DNA of 64,000 nucleotides from Zhengitettix transpicula (taxonomy: Eukaryota > Arthropoda > Insecta > Orthoptera > Tetrigidae). The notes below the pieces were generated by a model that searched no databases, was not told where the DNA came from, and saw nothing but the letters and a program-made list of their open reading frames with translations. This document shows, one piece after another, positions 24,601-39,674 of this stretch; the first letter of the stretch is position 1; each line of letters starts with the position of its first letter. The translations under genes were made by a program, and so were the position numbers. The stretch spans positions 22,346,501 to 22,410,500 of the forward strand of contig CM073595.1 in NCBI GenBank assembly GCA_037074705.1, read 5' to 3'.

Positions 24601-27600
24601 TTCCTTCTCATAACATTGTATGCAGCTGTCTTGTGGAGTTCTTTTATGGAACTATTGTTTTGATACCAAAGGTTTATTGATCTTTCTTACTTGAGCTGTC
24701 ACCACTTGACAAGGGAAATGTAAACTGTGAGGTTGATGTTAAAAAAAAATATGCACATGAGAGTAAAGAGGAGTGTAATTACTACATATGATCCCCATGG
24801 GAGAGAATTTGAAGAGCAGAATGTTAAACACTCTCCTCCCCACAGACAGAAACCTAAGAAAGAAGGATTTGAGGAGTCATTGTTGCTTGTCTGAGTTTTC
24901 AGTAGGGTATACAGACAAAGTATTGAGGCAGCTGAATCTGACCCAAGCAAAATAAAAGTAATGCAGGCAGTTGGAGGAGATACAGAGAAAAGTGATGCAA
25001 GCAATTGAAGTAAAGGTAAAGAATTTGAATCATTATATGTTGAACATGGTGGGAATCTTCACTGTTTGTACTCCAAAACCACTAACTAGGAGTTATATGC
25101 TGTCAGAAGCAGAAAACTCTACCGTTCGTAACTTATAAGCATTGTCCACAAGTTATTGAGCATCACTCAAGCCAGGTAAATTCCCAACAGAAAAGGTTTT
25201 TCTTTAAAGAATACTACATTTCAATAAATATTACAAGGAAGAGGACAATTGATAAAGCCCTAAAACTACAATTCGTGAAACTCGTGAGAAAGGTCTGGTG
25301 GTTTTACAAACCACCAAAATTCTGCTTTGGTGATGAGAAAGAAAGGGAAGAAAATTTTGCCAGAGGATGGCAGTTGACAGGTGACCATGAGAGAAGTCAC
25401 AATTGGTATTCGGGCTGTAACACAGGAGAGAAGTTTCATAGGATATGACTACGTAATTGATAATATGTGAGTGTGGCCTCCTCTGAAGGATGTGACCATT
25501 GGACAGGTTCATCTCTAGGTCTTTACCACCGAATGGAATTCTGCACACCCTTGTATGACAACAAATTGTAGAAAATCTAAATTATGCATGTTACCAAAAA
25601 TATTGCCACTGTTTTTTCATTCTTGGCCCTTTAGATTTATGCAAAGACTCTGATTGAATAAGACTGTGTATTTTCATCTTGTTAATAGTAGCTGATTAAA
25701 ACTAAATATTATTTAATACATTGTCAATTTTTGAATTTTATTAATTCAGTGAATGAATTAATAAAAAAAATTCATATCCCACATGTTAAAGCTAAAATAT
25801 TCTGCAGTCATGACAATATTACTATTTAAATGCAGAAAAAGTTTAAATGGTTATTTCAATTACTAAACAGTCAATATTTAATTACTATGTATAAGATAGA
25901 AATTATATTTGTAGAGTTACCTTATCTAACTTTCTAGGCACAGAATGGACTGGAATTGGTTGCCATAACAAATTGGGGTTCCATATTTGTAAATCCTTAG
26001 GAGGATAGAGTCCTGCCAAAAATGCAAGGGCACTCATGAGGCATCGGTCATTAGCACTGCTCTGTATGTAGACTTCATTTTGCAGGTAATAGTCACTTAT
26101 CAATCTGCTGTACCTATTTCTGAGAAATTGTCCCAGTGTGTACATTTGCATTTTTCCTTTCTGTAACAATTTATTTGAATTGAGTTATTTAATTTCATAA
26201 TAAGACCATGTTAAATGAATTGTGAGTTTGAAGGATAGGAGTTGGATATTTATCTTCAGTTTCAACCAATCTGACATTTCTTTGTACCATCTGAAATTTT
26301 TAATAGAAGTATATAAAACTAGCTTATTACGAGTTAAGTTGTACAACATTTAAGAGTCAAAGTGTTTGAATAACAAGTCTTTTTAATGATTTTATTGGTA
26401 AGTTAATATAAAATCAAAAAAGATGTGTTAGTGCTTGAATTATGTTTCGTTCTAGCTCATTGTAATGACTGGTAGGTATTTAGCTTTTACTAAGGTTGTT
26501 AATGAAATATTGTTTTCATTACCTTATTTCTGTGATATTTTATTAGTATAAGTGGTTTTGTTTGTATATTTATCTCTGTCTGTCCCACTTCAAGCTGAAT
26601 TGAAGTAATTCAACTTTTGTACGCACACAAATCAATCTTTACATATCATATGATCTATACAGATCATTTTGTTTTGTAATAATTATGGTAAATATTTTGA
26701 ACATGAAATACCTCATACTGATTAACTGACAATGGCTGGTTTTGTAGGAGTGACCTACAACTCCCATATTCTGCACAACTCATCAGTGACTGTCACATGA
26801 CGACAGTACATTCCTTTTCCTATCTCTCTTGTCGTTTTCATATTGATGGGGCCAGTAAAAACTGACCAGTGGCAATATTATAATGTGTTATATAGCCATG
26901 TGTAACATATTTATTATTGCATTAAGTATAAATTGCTTGATGGATAACATAATCTGATTTTAAGTGGATTGCTGATTAAAATTTGCTTTTAATTGATAAA
27001 ATATGGAAGAAAATTTGTTGTGAAACTGATAGTTTATTATTAAGCATTTGTTTTCATTTTTTCTATTTTATAGTTTATATTTTGACTTAAATATTTCTAT
27101 CGACTACATGGCATATGAGACATTCTTTTTTAAAAAAGAGAAATAGCCACAAAAATCTCGTTTTATTACTTATCAACATAACTTTGGTTACGTTTGGTTC
27201 ATCAAGTCAATAGGATTGGAACCTTTTTACACCGTCATGAAGATTCATGCTGAATATTTGTATGTGTAAAAGTGAAAGCGCTAATTTGTGACAACTGAAT
27301 AATGCACATAAACAAACAGATCACGTATGATAAAAACTAAGATGACTTTGATCTTTGGAGGCGTTCGTGGGAGATGATGTTTTTATTCAGTTGCTATGTT
27401 TATGAGTGAAACGGATAGAAGATACTGTAATATATCACTTCTAGGAATACCAGAGTTTTTTATGCCAGCTAGGAGGAAAGATAACGCTCGCTGTCATTTT
27501 CTCAAAGCAACAGATGAAAGAGAAATGTTCACGAACCACAGCAAACCCCTCTCCCGTCATCGGAAGGGCGTGGGACAAGTACCAAATGCCCGACCTACCC

Positions 27601-30600
27601 GATGCAGGTTTTTCTAAGGTTTTCCCTGCATTTCTTTAGGCGAATGCCGGGTAGGATCCTTAAAATATAGCCCGGGGGCCATAGTTAACCCTTGGCTACC
27701 TTCCTCTACCCTTCCGCATCCCCCCTTTCAAATCCCTTCCTATGCTATTAAAGGGGAGTTGCCCAATGTGGATCACCCTCATGTGGCCTGTTGCCACCCC
27801 CCCCCCCAAAAAAAAAAAACTCCTATCGTCTCAACAAGGCCTGCGAGGGCTATTCTCTCACAGGCAGTACCTGCGAGGGATATTCTCTCGCAGGTAGAAC
27901 CTTGTAGCAGAGATACGAAGGGGCTACCTTTGGGGATGCCTTTTCCTCTCCGTTTTTGAACTAAGTTTCCCACAAGCCGAGGCACCTCGGCATGTTTTGA
28001 GAGGTGTATGTTCCGGGGTCTCAGACCTTGGGCATACGGTAAGAGTTGTCCGCTATTCCCATTGGAATAGTCGGCAAGCTGCCTCCTAAACTGGTCGAGG
28101 CATGGAGAAGGGAATGCTGCGTCCCCACAGCAAACACCTCTCCCGCTATCGGAAGGGCGTGGGACAAGTACCCAATGCCCGACCTACCTGATGCAGGTTT
28201 TTCGAGGGTTTTCCCTGCATTTCTTTAGGCGAATGCCGGGTAGGATCCTTAAAATATAGCCCGGGAGCCATAGTTAACCCTTGGCTACCTTCCTCTAACA
28301 TTCCGCATCCCCCCTTTCAAATCCCTTCCTATTCTATTAAAGGGGAGTTGCCCAACGTGGATTACCTTCATGTAAAAACAAAAAAAAACTCCTATCGTCA
28401 AACTCGTTCATTGGAGGTTTTATTTATGAGTTATTGGCCAAATCCTCTGTTTGAGAAGCGCATCAGGAACTATTGGATTTCATTTTTTAAAAAAAGGCCA
28501 GTCTTTGAGAGAGACTCGAATTTACAAAAAAAATACCTTATTAAATAGATAATGTACGCGGAGTACGTTTTGACATTGACTGAACTTTGGAGTAAATACT
28601 GATGACTGACAACAGAAAATGGAACCCAGAAAAATCAAGTCGAAGCTAATTAGTTTTATGCTAATATTGGGGTTTCTCAGTGGATGAAATATTATTAACA
28701 TCTATTTTGGAAATAAAGTATATCAATAGTACAGACACAGCAAGAGCTAAGTAACAATACATACAATGCACCAAGTGATAAAATGGCGGAGACATCCATT
28801 TTGCGTGTGACGAAAATTACGATTAATTGATGTTGTCATATTCAACAATAGCTTTCTGTTTTTATGTGATCTGTAGCGTCAATCCTAACATTCATTATTT
28901 TAAAATTAGTAATTTGACAGTATTGAAGTAAAAATGTGAATAAAGGATATAATTCTTCAAAGCGTTTTATAGGCGTCACTAACGAAAATCCGTGACTGTT
29001 AGAATTTAAAACTATTCCGTTGGCAACATGGCTTGAAATTATGTCATTTGAATGATGATATTTTCTAAATATAGATCTCAAAGATAATTGTAAACAATGA
29101 AGACCTTGAAAGGAGGGAGACGACCGAACTACACAAACTTGGTTTTTGCTATGACAGAACAAAAGACTGTGGGTGATGAATAGCTTTCAAGGTTCGCAGT
29201 GTTTATCATGAGCCATACAACGGTTCCGTGTAGTACATGATTACGCACATTTCTCAGAAGAATCTCGTGTATTTTTTCTTGTTTGTGATTAAACAATAAC
29301 ATTTAGCAATTACTTGTTTGAGAGGGTTTTTTTTACATTGGATTCCATTATTATTTTCCCGCAAACAATCTTTATCACATCCTGTATGTGCACAAGTGAA
29401 TGATCAAGGGATTAACATGGAATTCTAGAAGATATATTATAGAGTGGATTATTCGTTTATGTGAATATACTTACATTGGACAATGCCCCAAGCCCATCAG
29501 GCCAATATTCCTTGCTGTTGTATGGATCTGTCGGGTACAGCCAAGTGGGAGATCGGTCTCCATGTCGAAACACCTGCCAAAAGTGAGAATGATATTTCAT
29601 TAATAAGAAAATAAATGCTTTAATTTAAATATAATTTTATTATAGAGATTCATGGTCTACATCCAATTTCAACTTTAATACTATCTCTTTAAGCCTAACA
29701 AATTCGCATTGAAACAATTAATTCCAGATTATGAGGGCTAAAATCTCGTATCGGAAATGTTAAAGGACTGACACGCACAAAATAATACAGATGTCGTCCA
29801 AGAAGTTCAGATCGGTACCAACTCATCTCCACAGATATCACGTTGGGGGGGGGGGGGGGGACGCTTTAGTGTAACGTTACGGTATTTCTTCGATTCCCGC
29901 AAGGGTAAGTAAATATTAATGTTAATAATAGTCTGGTATGAAAGATTCTGGAATTTGTTTTGACTGGTGGATTAATTTTTGGAGATGAAATCATTTGGAC
30001 GGCGTTCCGTTGCCTGATTTGTTGGAGAAGTAGGCGTAAAAAGAGGGATAGGAATAAATTAAAGACCACGTGTTGAAGGCGAGGGAGAAAAGGCATTATA
30101 CAGAGATAAATACATCCAATATGACAGAAAAATTTATTAAATTCGTTTTCAATTGCCTGAAAAAATCACAAAATTGTGGACAAAACGTTGCATTCCAACA
30201 ATTTTTGTTTGTTTCATAATTTTTTCTGACATATTGTCTAATCATTTATTTATTTATTAAAAGATAATTGGCATAGTATATTAAATATACAGAGCTGATG
30301 CGGTGTACCAGTGTACAGGTCGTGAGATATAGCAAGTCGCACGAAATGCGCAGAAGGAGAAGGGAGGGGCATCTTTGCATGGAGGAAAGATGGCGTAACA
30401 CTACTATAATTCTTAAAAACATTTGTTATATTCATACGAATGAGATATACAGCGGCAAGATATTTTTACCGCGCCCTGTTACTTATCATCTCTTAACTTT
30501 TCCACTACCAAGTTGGTAGTTAAAGTCACCTCTGGTCTACTTCCTCTACAACCCAGGTCAGTGGACGACTGCTCATCATATTTTGAGACGACTGGCTATT

Positions 30601-33600
30601 TGTCTCCAGTTGTACATAAATGTCCTCATCAGAGTGTGTTTCAGTTGTGTGTCCGAAATTTTAAATGATAACCGTGTAATATAATGGAAATTACGGGAAA
30701 AGGTCATTAGCAATTTTTTTAAATCTATAAACCGGAAAAAAAATAATTTCAGGGAAATTTTTGTGAAACGTGCAAGTGAAAGAAACGAGGAAGAAAAAAA
30801 ATATATAATCTGTTCCTGGACGTTCAGAAGCACTTCAAACTATTTCATTCATGAAATAGGAAGTCGGAGATGAAAGACACGTATGGTACACGCGGGAGTC
30901 AAGGTTAGCCTCACGTAACATTGAATTACCTTCCAAGCCAACTGACATCGAAAGAAGCCACTGTATTGCCCTCACACAAAGTTCCCGGTGATTGCTTCTG
31001 CTCTCTGGCCTTCACCGTACCTCCCAAGGTAGAACGATCTTCCATGTCACTCTGTTATATGAAGCTCCTAAATCGATTCTCACTTTGATGACTAGCAGAT
31101 ATTTTTTTTGTTACAGTCCAGGCAAAACGCAATAAACTTCTCTGCGTTCCTATTCATATTGAAAAAAAACAATTTTTGAAACCTCTTTCTTATAACATAA
31201 ACAAACAAACAAATCTCACGAAGTACCAGAGGTTGGTTGGAATGGCATCGTAAGACGTGCTATTTTTGTAATTAGAGCTTTGCGAATGTGCTAATCGTCT
31301 GAGTACGTGGAAATTTTTTCCATGCAGTTTAGAAAACACCCAGTAGGTGAGGGATATGAAATGTGCTGCGTAGAAGGATTAAAACAGCTCTAAAAAGAAC
31401 TTATTAAAGTAGAGAATTAAATATTTATAATATATGCTTTAGAGGATTAGACAAGCACAGCACTAATAAAATATTTTCTGATATTGCATAACGACATTTG
31501 ACCTTCCTCCGACAGAAAGATGATGTTATAGGTTTGTAGCCCTTAATACACGCTCGAATTATACGTTTATCCTGCTAGGACGAACAAATCGGTTAATAAA
31601 ATTACAAGGATTTATTCATTGTTTTTATATATCAGTTTTCGAATTCAGATGAATAAATGGTGGACAAAAACAGCGAAAGAAGATAGAATGAGTGGAATGA
31701 AAGGTGAATATTAGATATTAAAGGAATCAATAAAAGGTTTTAACATGTGCATGTGTTTGGCCTAGCATCATTGGTTCAGCAAACCCTTTACGTTCTCAAC
31801 GCTACATCGGTCGAGACGAGGAGGAATTCAGATGAATAAATGGTGGACGAAAACAGCGAAAGAAGATGGAATGTGTGGAATGAAAGGTGAATATTAGATA
31901 TTAAAGGAATCAATAAAAGGTTTTAACATGTACATGTGTTTGGCCTAGCATCATTGGTTCAGCAAATCCTTTACGTTCTCAACGCTACATCGGTCGAGAC
32001 GAGGAGGAATTCAGATAAATAAATGGTGGACGAAAACAGCGAAAGAAGATGGAATGTATGGAATGAAAGGTGAATATTAGATATTAAAGGAATCAATAAA
32101 AGGTTTTGACATGTGCATGTGTTTGGCCTAGCATCATTGGTTCAGCAAACCCTTTACGTTCTCAACGCTACATCGGTCGAGACGAGTAGGAATTCAGATG
32201 AATAAATGGTGGACGAAAACAGCGAAAGAAGATGGAATGTGTGGAATGAAAGGTGAATATTAGATATTAAAGGAATCAATAAAAGGATTTAACATGTGCG
32301 TGTGTTTGGCCTAGCATCATTGGTTCAGCAAACCCTTTACGTTCTCAACGCTACATCGGTCGAGACGAGGAGGAATTCAGATGAATAAATGGTGGACGAA
32401 AACAGCGAAAAAGATGGAATGTGTGGAATGAAAGGTGAATATTAGATATTAAAGGAATCAATAAAAGGATTTAACATGTGCGTGTGTTTGGCCTAGCATC
32501 ATTGGTTCAGCAAACCCTTTACGTTCTCAACGCTACATCGGTCGAGACGAGGAGGAATTCAGATGAATAAATGGTGGACGAAAACAGCGAAAGAAGATGG
32601 AATGTGTGGAATGAAAGGTGAATATTAGATATTAAAGGAATCAATAAAAGGTTTTAACATGTACATGTGTTTGGCCTAGCATCATTGGTTCAGCAAACCC
32701 TTTACGTTCTCAACGCTTCATCGGTCGAGACGAGGAGGAATTCAGATGAATAAATGGTGGACGAAAACAGCGAACGAAGATGGAATGTGTGGAATGAAAG
32801 GTGAATATTAGATATTAAAGGAATCAATAAAAGGTTTTAACATGTGCGTGTGTTTGGCCGAGCATCATTGGTTCAGCAAACCCTTTACGTTCTCAACGCT
32901 ACATCGGTCGAGACGAGGAGGAATTCAGATGAATAAATGGTGGACGAAAACAGCGAAAGAAGATGGAATGTGTGGAATGAAAGGTGAATATTAGATATTA
33001 AAGGAATCAATAAAAGGTTTTAACATGTGCGTGTGTTTGGCCTAGCATCATTGGTTCAGCAAACCCTTTACGTTCTCAACGCTACATCGGTCGAGACGAG
33101 GAGGAACTTTCAAATTCTCTCTCTCTCCGGAGTCGCACCAGCTTGAAAGGTTGTACTCCTGCATGCGGCGTCCACGATTACTCTCTATCTGATCAATTGA
33201 TTGAACTGGAAACGTGATTCAACGGACCTCATGATATTTTGCCAATTCTCTACTGTCCAGTCCTTATGTTCCTGTGCTGTTGGAGACTTTTCCTCTGCAG
33301 ACAGAAAAGATGTTCGAACAGCCCTTCCTCTGGCATATCCCATACTATGAACGGTGCGTCCACAGATCATTTGAAAGGATTCCTGATTCAGATCTGCAGT
33401 AATTTGATTCACCGTTGCCCTTCTGTTGTTTTTACTAGTCTTCGCACGCTGCGGTTCTGCCCGAGTTTCGGCTGGTCGATGAAGGTCGCAACTCGCAATT
33501 TTCCGACTGACAGCCCAGTCTTCGAACACTCCAACAGCAGCTGATCTTGAACATTTAACGAATACAGCCGTTCCTCTGATTTTCGCCCCATGGCTCCGAA

Positions 33601-35846
33601 CGTCAACAATCATTCCACGTTCCGAAGATGTTAAATATTGATGTTAATCCATACCATCAAAAACAAAACAATTCTACTGACGTGGTCCTTTTTTATATCG
33701 GGGCCTCCAGCTCGATATCATAGTTATTTTTCAGGTGGTCATAATCTGGCCAGTCGATATTGTAATAAACAACTGAATTCGCCTTTATTTAATTTAATTT
33801 TAATTTAAAGAATTTTAAAGAGTTTGCCTCACGTGAAGCGCCAAAATGTAATAATCAAATGTATGGCTTTATATTAAATGAAAAGATCGAAATTAACAAA
33901 CAAAAGATTTATTTATTTTGTGGCAACAAAAGATGATTACAAACACAAAATTTGAGATCTCATTCTGTCAGGGCCTCTACTGGGTTTGATAATAGATACA
34001 ACAAATTGATTTAAAAATCTTATTAACAAATAATTCACATTTACCTAAACAATACGTCGATAGAAATAAATTAAAAAGAAAATAAATTAACTCTGATTGA
34101 CAATTAAAAGAGAACGAAATCCGACTCTATCCTTTAATTACGTTTACAATTAATCATTAGTTTTGGTTTTGTTTCTTACGTAGTGTCCACCTGGTACCAT
34201 CATTCCTTTTGGTTTCGGAAATACACTATGGGAAACTTTTACACTGATTCTAAGATTCACAGATTTTACACTATTGAAGTCAAAATTGATAGGCTCCCAG
34301 AAACTCGAATGATCCTCTTTTTTGTCAGCTATCTGATGTCTGCTTGCCTTATACGACTCTTATGATTCGTATATTTGTTAGTCTTTTACCACTTTTGATT
34401 TAAACTGACTTCATTTCCTAGCTGGCTACAGACGTAAAACTGCACTCCTTTCCTGTCTGCTAATAGACGTAAAAACTGCTAACTTAGCGATATTTACGGG
34501 GTAATACTTCCGTGAATGTTTTTACTTTGTTTAATAATACATTAACGATGGCTAGTCTCTGCTGTAGTATTATTTGTTCCGTCCTCTGAAATGTCCCGCC
34601 ACCAACTAACTCTTAGTGCTCTCCAGTTTTAGCGCGCATACGCCATTTTTTACTTTCCGACAAAGCAACAGAGCACGGCTCCATTGCCGCTTTGGAAGCT
34701 CCTGCTACAATTAAATTTTATTAAAACCAATTAATGGCCTAATTAATTGGCATTACAATATATATTGTAATAATTAAAGGGCAATTAAGAGTTAATAATT
34801 ATAAACTGTTGAACTGGAATTGTTACCGGCAAACATACAAAAAGACACAATAATGAACAATAATGAAACAGGCAAGGTATTGTTTAGACATGGCGCGCGT
34901 GAGTTGGTAAAGTAGACAGTCAGCGGTCAAAAACGACAGAGAGTGGTCGTGTTAGTCGAGACAATTTAAAATATTTAAAAAGTAAAGTTAAAAAGCAGTC
35001 ATCAATAGGAAACGACAGAATTTGGTCGTAACCTAACAAAACGAGACTTTTTTTAAAAAAAAGTAAAGTTGGACGAAATTCACGCAGTTGGTGACTCAGA
35101 AAGATTTCTGAGTGTTACAAGTTTCGTCAAACAATCCTAAAATTCTACGAGGAGGTATTTCGGTATCACAGCGAAATTGGAGTAATTGATGGTAAAGTTC
35201 GTCTACGAGGTGCCGCCAATATTTAAAATTAAAAGTGAAGTGTAAATTCAGTGTAAGAATGGCCTGTTTTATTATTTTTTTAAATTTAGTGTGTGTGCCT
35301 ATGAAAGTATCCAATTGCCCAGGTATCAAGGAAAAACTGTGAGTTAAATTTAAATAAGTTTGTAAACGTTAGATTAAAGATCAAACATCGTCAGATTTCG
35401 ATTTCGAATTTTTTTGGGTAAAATATTAATTTGTAATTTGATTGTTTGGATATTTTTTATTTAAAGGAGGAGAAAGGACCCTGAGATCAAGAGAAAATGT
35501 ATTTGTTTGTATGAAATAAATGTAAAAGGTCGGCGAGTAATTATTTTATAATTTGAATTATTTTGACTAATAAGAAATTAATTGTTTGGTCAGTTTCAAC
35601 GAATGTTCTTATTCATGCTCCTTCATTATATAATTTTCCATTATAATATTAATTTCATTTTATATTGTTTTCATTCCGATTATTACATTTATGGCGACCT
35701 CAACGTGAGGCACTGTTAATTAATTAATTTCAAGTAGATTATTACATTTTGGCGTGCCAACGTGTGGCGAAATTTAATATTGTTCCATTTTAATTTGGTA
35801 TCACCTGAGTATTACAAAATTATTTCATTACACATTGGTGGTCATC

Positions 35847-35922
<76 letters not shown>

Positions 35923-37033
35923 GTCTAGACATATCATCACAATATATATATTGTGATGACCACCAATGTGTAATGAAATAATTTTTTTATGACTTTAATA
36001 TTTGTATTGTCACCGTAATAATTATGGCCCAGGTATTGTAGACAACAATCAGCGTTGCGGAGTGCTCGAAAGTAATTATTGTTATGTGGAAAAGCTTGGA
36101 CGAGAGAACAGAACAGTCGCGAGTCTGTAATAGCAGTTGGCGGTCATGGCGAGTCTGTAATGGGAGCCCGGCCAGTGGTGGTCGCGTTCAGCCTATGTAT
36201 TAAATGAAATAGTAAAGTGTTGAGTCTGCGTATTAATAGCCAGGACAGTAAAGTCGGCTGGTAGATGTTGGTTGAAATAGTTCTAGAACGAATGTTGGCG
36301 ACGTGTTCGGAGGTCAGTTGGCCGGAAATTTAACAAAGTAAAACTAAAGTAATGGAATAAGGTTTTGAAAAGTGGTTATAAGTTGATGAGGGAGATATAA
36401 CTCAGTGGTGATTTAAAACTGATCAACATTCTATAGGACTTCATTATCTGTGGTAATTTGGTTATTGTGCTGATTTAGGTTGTGAAAAGTGAAATACCAT
36501 GGCCTGTTAAATAAAATCCTTTTAAATTAAATGAGACCAGCTTCGATTATTGATCTATACAGAATTTCCATTGTAAACCTAGTATAACAATTGCCAACCG
36601 TCAAATATCTTTAGATTTACGATTTCTTTAGATTTGTTTTTAGAATTCATTAAATTTCTTTCATGTGTTTATAGATTTTTTTTATGTTAACATTTATCTT
36701 GTAAATTTTATTCATTATTTTGTAACATTGTTTTTTCATTTGATTCGGTTTTAATTGCGGATTACTGTAACCGTTAGAGGCCCAATTAAGAATTTCATTA
36801 AAGCTGTGGCATTTATGTACAGAATCCAGACTAAATATGAAATTGTAATAAACGTTTTATATTTAAAAGTTAATTGTTTAAATTCATTTATAAATCATTA
36901 ATTTATCACATTAATTGGCCACACCATTATGGCTTTGTTAATTTCTTGAAATTGAATACCACGTTATTTGGTGTCCGCATTGTTTGTTTCCTGTTACTGT
37001 AGAGGCACTATTACTATCTTTAAATTGTTTATT

Positions 37034-37073
<40 letters not shown>

Positions 37074-39615
37074 AATAATCAAATAATGGACTTTTTAAAT
37101 GAAAAAAATATTAACTTTATAACAAACAAAATTTAATTTTAATTTTTGAAAATTTATACAATTAAACAAATATAAAAAGGATCTCAGTCTCTCAAAGGTC
37201 TTTACTGGGTTTGATAACGGCAGAACATTTAACCATAATCAAAGAACATAAAATTTAGCTTTAAATTAAAAAGAAATATTTATTCGTCTAGACATAGATG
37301 AAATTAATTATCGACGAACTTATTCTACAAGATTGATTTTAGATTTAAAGAGTTTATTTTATCAACACAAAAGAAAAGAACGATATCTGACTGTATCTTT
37401 TAATTCGGTTTACATCTATGAATACCATGAAATTTCAACTTACGATTACTCAGGAAAATTTGGCTCGTTCGTACACACACACTTTATAGACTGGACGTTT
37501 TAAACACTGATCTAACACACACTGTTGGTTTGACGAAAGCTGGTATTCCGTTCGTGAAGGACATATCACTTGCTCGTTTTGAAGACAACTCGACGCTGGA
37601 TGCAGTGTCCTGGTCTCCTACAATCGAAGACAGTGGTCTAATTTTGTGATTAGACTAGATTAGACTTCAGCATACAAAATGTTTATCGATGAATATTTTG
37701 CTACTTCTCTCGCAGATTGCAACTTATAAAACATTCTCCTCCCTTAAACGATGTCTGTCTTAGTCATTCTTCGGTGGTCGCAGAATAACTAACTAACAAA
37801 TCCTCCAGTCTCGGTCCTCGCCGTACGACTGACCAACTCTATCTCTTCTCTCAAAAGCCTATCTCTCCCTTATATACCCCCAGTCTTTTCCTTTGTCCAT
37901 TGTTCCAAAACTTCGTCGCAAATGCCCGTTGACAGTTTCTTCCATTATCCCGAGATTTATATTACGCAGCTGCAGTTCGTTACCCCACACACAGCTTTTC
38001 AAAACGAAGAAATACTCAGTCCTACTCAGTCCTAAATAAACACATTACAAACTGCCCTCCGACAGTCCAGGCTATCTATCAGAAACAATGCCTCCCTTAA
38101 CAGATTTAGTTTGCGACAGGCCACCCGCACGTGCACTGCTCCGAATTCTCAAGACCAGTCCTAAATAGACACGCTACAAAATTCCCTCCGACAGTCCAGA
38201 CCATTAATCAGAAACAATGCCTCAATTACGAGGTTATTACAATATATATCTATATAATAAAAAAGGATGTATATTTGTATGTGTGTATGTATGTTTGTAT
38301 GTATTTACGTTGTTCTTTATACAAATTTTATCGCGTGGACAGAATTCAACAAAAATTGGTATATATATTCTGCCAAAATCGAGAACCGGTACTGTGGGGG
38401 TGAGAAACCCCTAGAATAAACGTGGAAATAATTATAATTGAAATAAGTTACGAATTAGTGTTAAATTACTGCGCGAGACGATGACGTCATAAGTTTTCAA
38501 GACATTGACGCATCCTAAATATAGTTCTGTATTTCGTAATGAAATAAAGCAGAAATATTTTGATTGAATAAAAAGTAAAATTTTTTCCAGTATTACTCCA
38601 TCGAATAGTAATAAAAAACAATACGAAACACTTTACCATCCTTGCGCAAAGTTAATTTGGAATAGTTAATTATCCCGCTATCTTTGATAAAGCCAATATG
38701 GCGCCTTATAATACATTCAAATGTGTGTCGGTCGAGATTTATAAAATTTCATAATATAACGTACTATTGTATCCTGTATAATATTTCAGAAGATAATAAG
38801 ATTTGTCTAAGGTACGACTGCTGAATTATATGTTTGTAACTATAAAAGTATTGAAAATGACGTACGGAACTCCGAAAGTTTTTATGGTCGTTATTCAATT
38901 AATGCACTATCAGTCAAAGGTATGTACAGAAATAGGAACATTTAAATTGAATTAAAAGTACAATTAATTATACTTTACGCAACGTATTTCTATAAATTTG
39001 TATAAATGTAAACAAATTATTGCGTGCAATTTGTGTCGTGAAACAAAAATTTGGGGTTAGGATAGCAATATTTGTTTTCCATTTTTGGGAACGACGTTAT
39101 AGATGTTCAATTTCTGAGAAATGAAGCTGAGCAAAAATACCACATCGAGTGATAAATATAATTTATTATGAAAGGTTATACAATCCATGGCATTAATTTT
39201 CTTTTAAATAACTTGACTTTTGACGTGGAATATTTAACGGGATCAGGGACCAATATGTTTCCCAATTATATCTTGCAATACGCACTGGAAGATACATAGA
39301 ATTATGATAAAAACAATACTTAAATGTTCAAAATTGATATTTTTTTTATTGAAGACAGCGTATTTCGTAATGTTTTGCATTAATTTTATACAATGCTACC
39401 AACTGCAGATTGCTAAAACCACCAAATAGTTTAATTTCAGATGGAAAAATTATATGTCTACAAATATAATTTTAAGTCAGTGACTTAAACACCTTCAGCA
39501 TGGGAGGTGAGCACATTTAGGGATAGGGTTCGAGGAGCGTTACATAAAAATAGCGCAAAAGCAACCGAAATTGGAGTGTATCGGGACATCTTGGGCAATG
39601 CCGGGCACCCAGCTA

Positions 39616-39674
<59 letters not shown>

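Larger units (their letters stand above)
22608..29474. other. Introns 2-4 of the acid phosphatase, mostly unremarkable
   Basis: Apart from exons and repeat A copy 2 (27525-28380), these introns show no gene. Moderately GC-rich patches at about 24690-25020 and 25230-25550 contain chance frames of about 100 aa on the minus strand with no known domain. They may be old repeats. Confidence 0.5.

Noticed and set aside
24699..25004. 101-aa minus frame in acid phosphatase intron 3
   Set aside because: Composition is Ser/Leu-rich with no domain, and the reading is not flanked by splice sites in a useful phase.
29866..30096. Minus frame MPFLPRLQHVVFNLFLSLFL considered as the acid phosphatase signal-peptide exon
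   Set aside because: Hydrophobic start, but no phase-0 donor following a strand like that before VFRHGDRSP. The exon at 53339-53494 fits in phase, donor and sequence.
31641..33103. Regular direct repeats, considered as a CRISPR array
   Set aside because: Units are contiguous 183-bp copies without unique spacers, in a eukaryotic intron. This is a tandem satellite.
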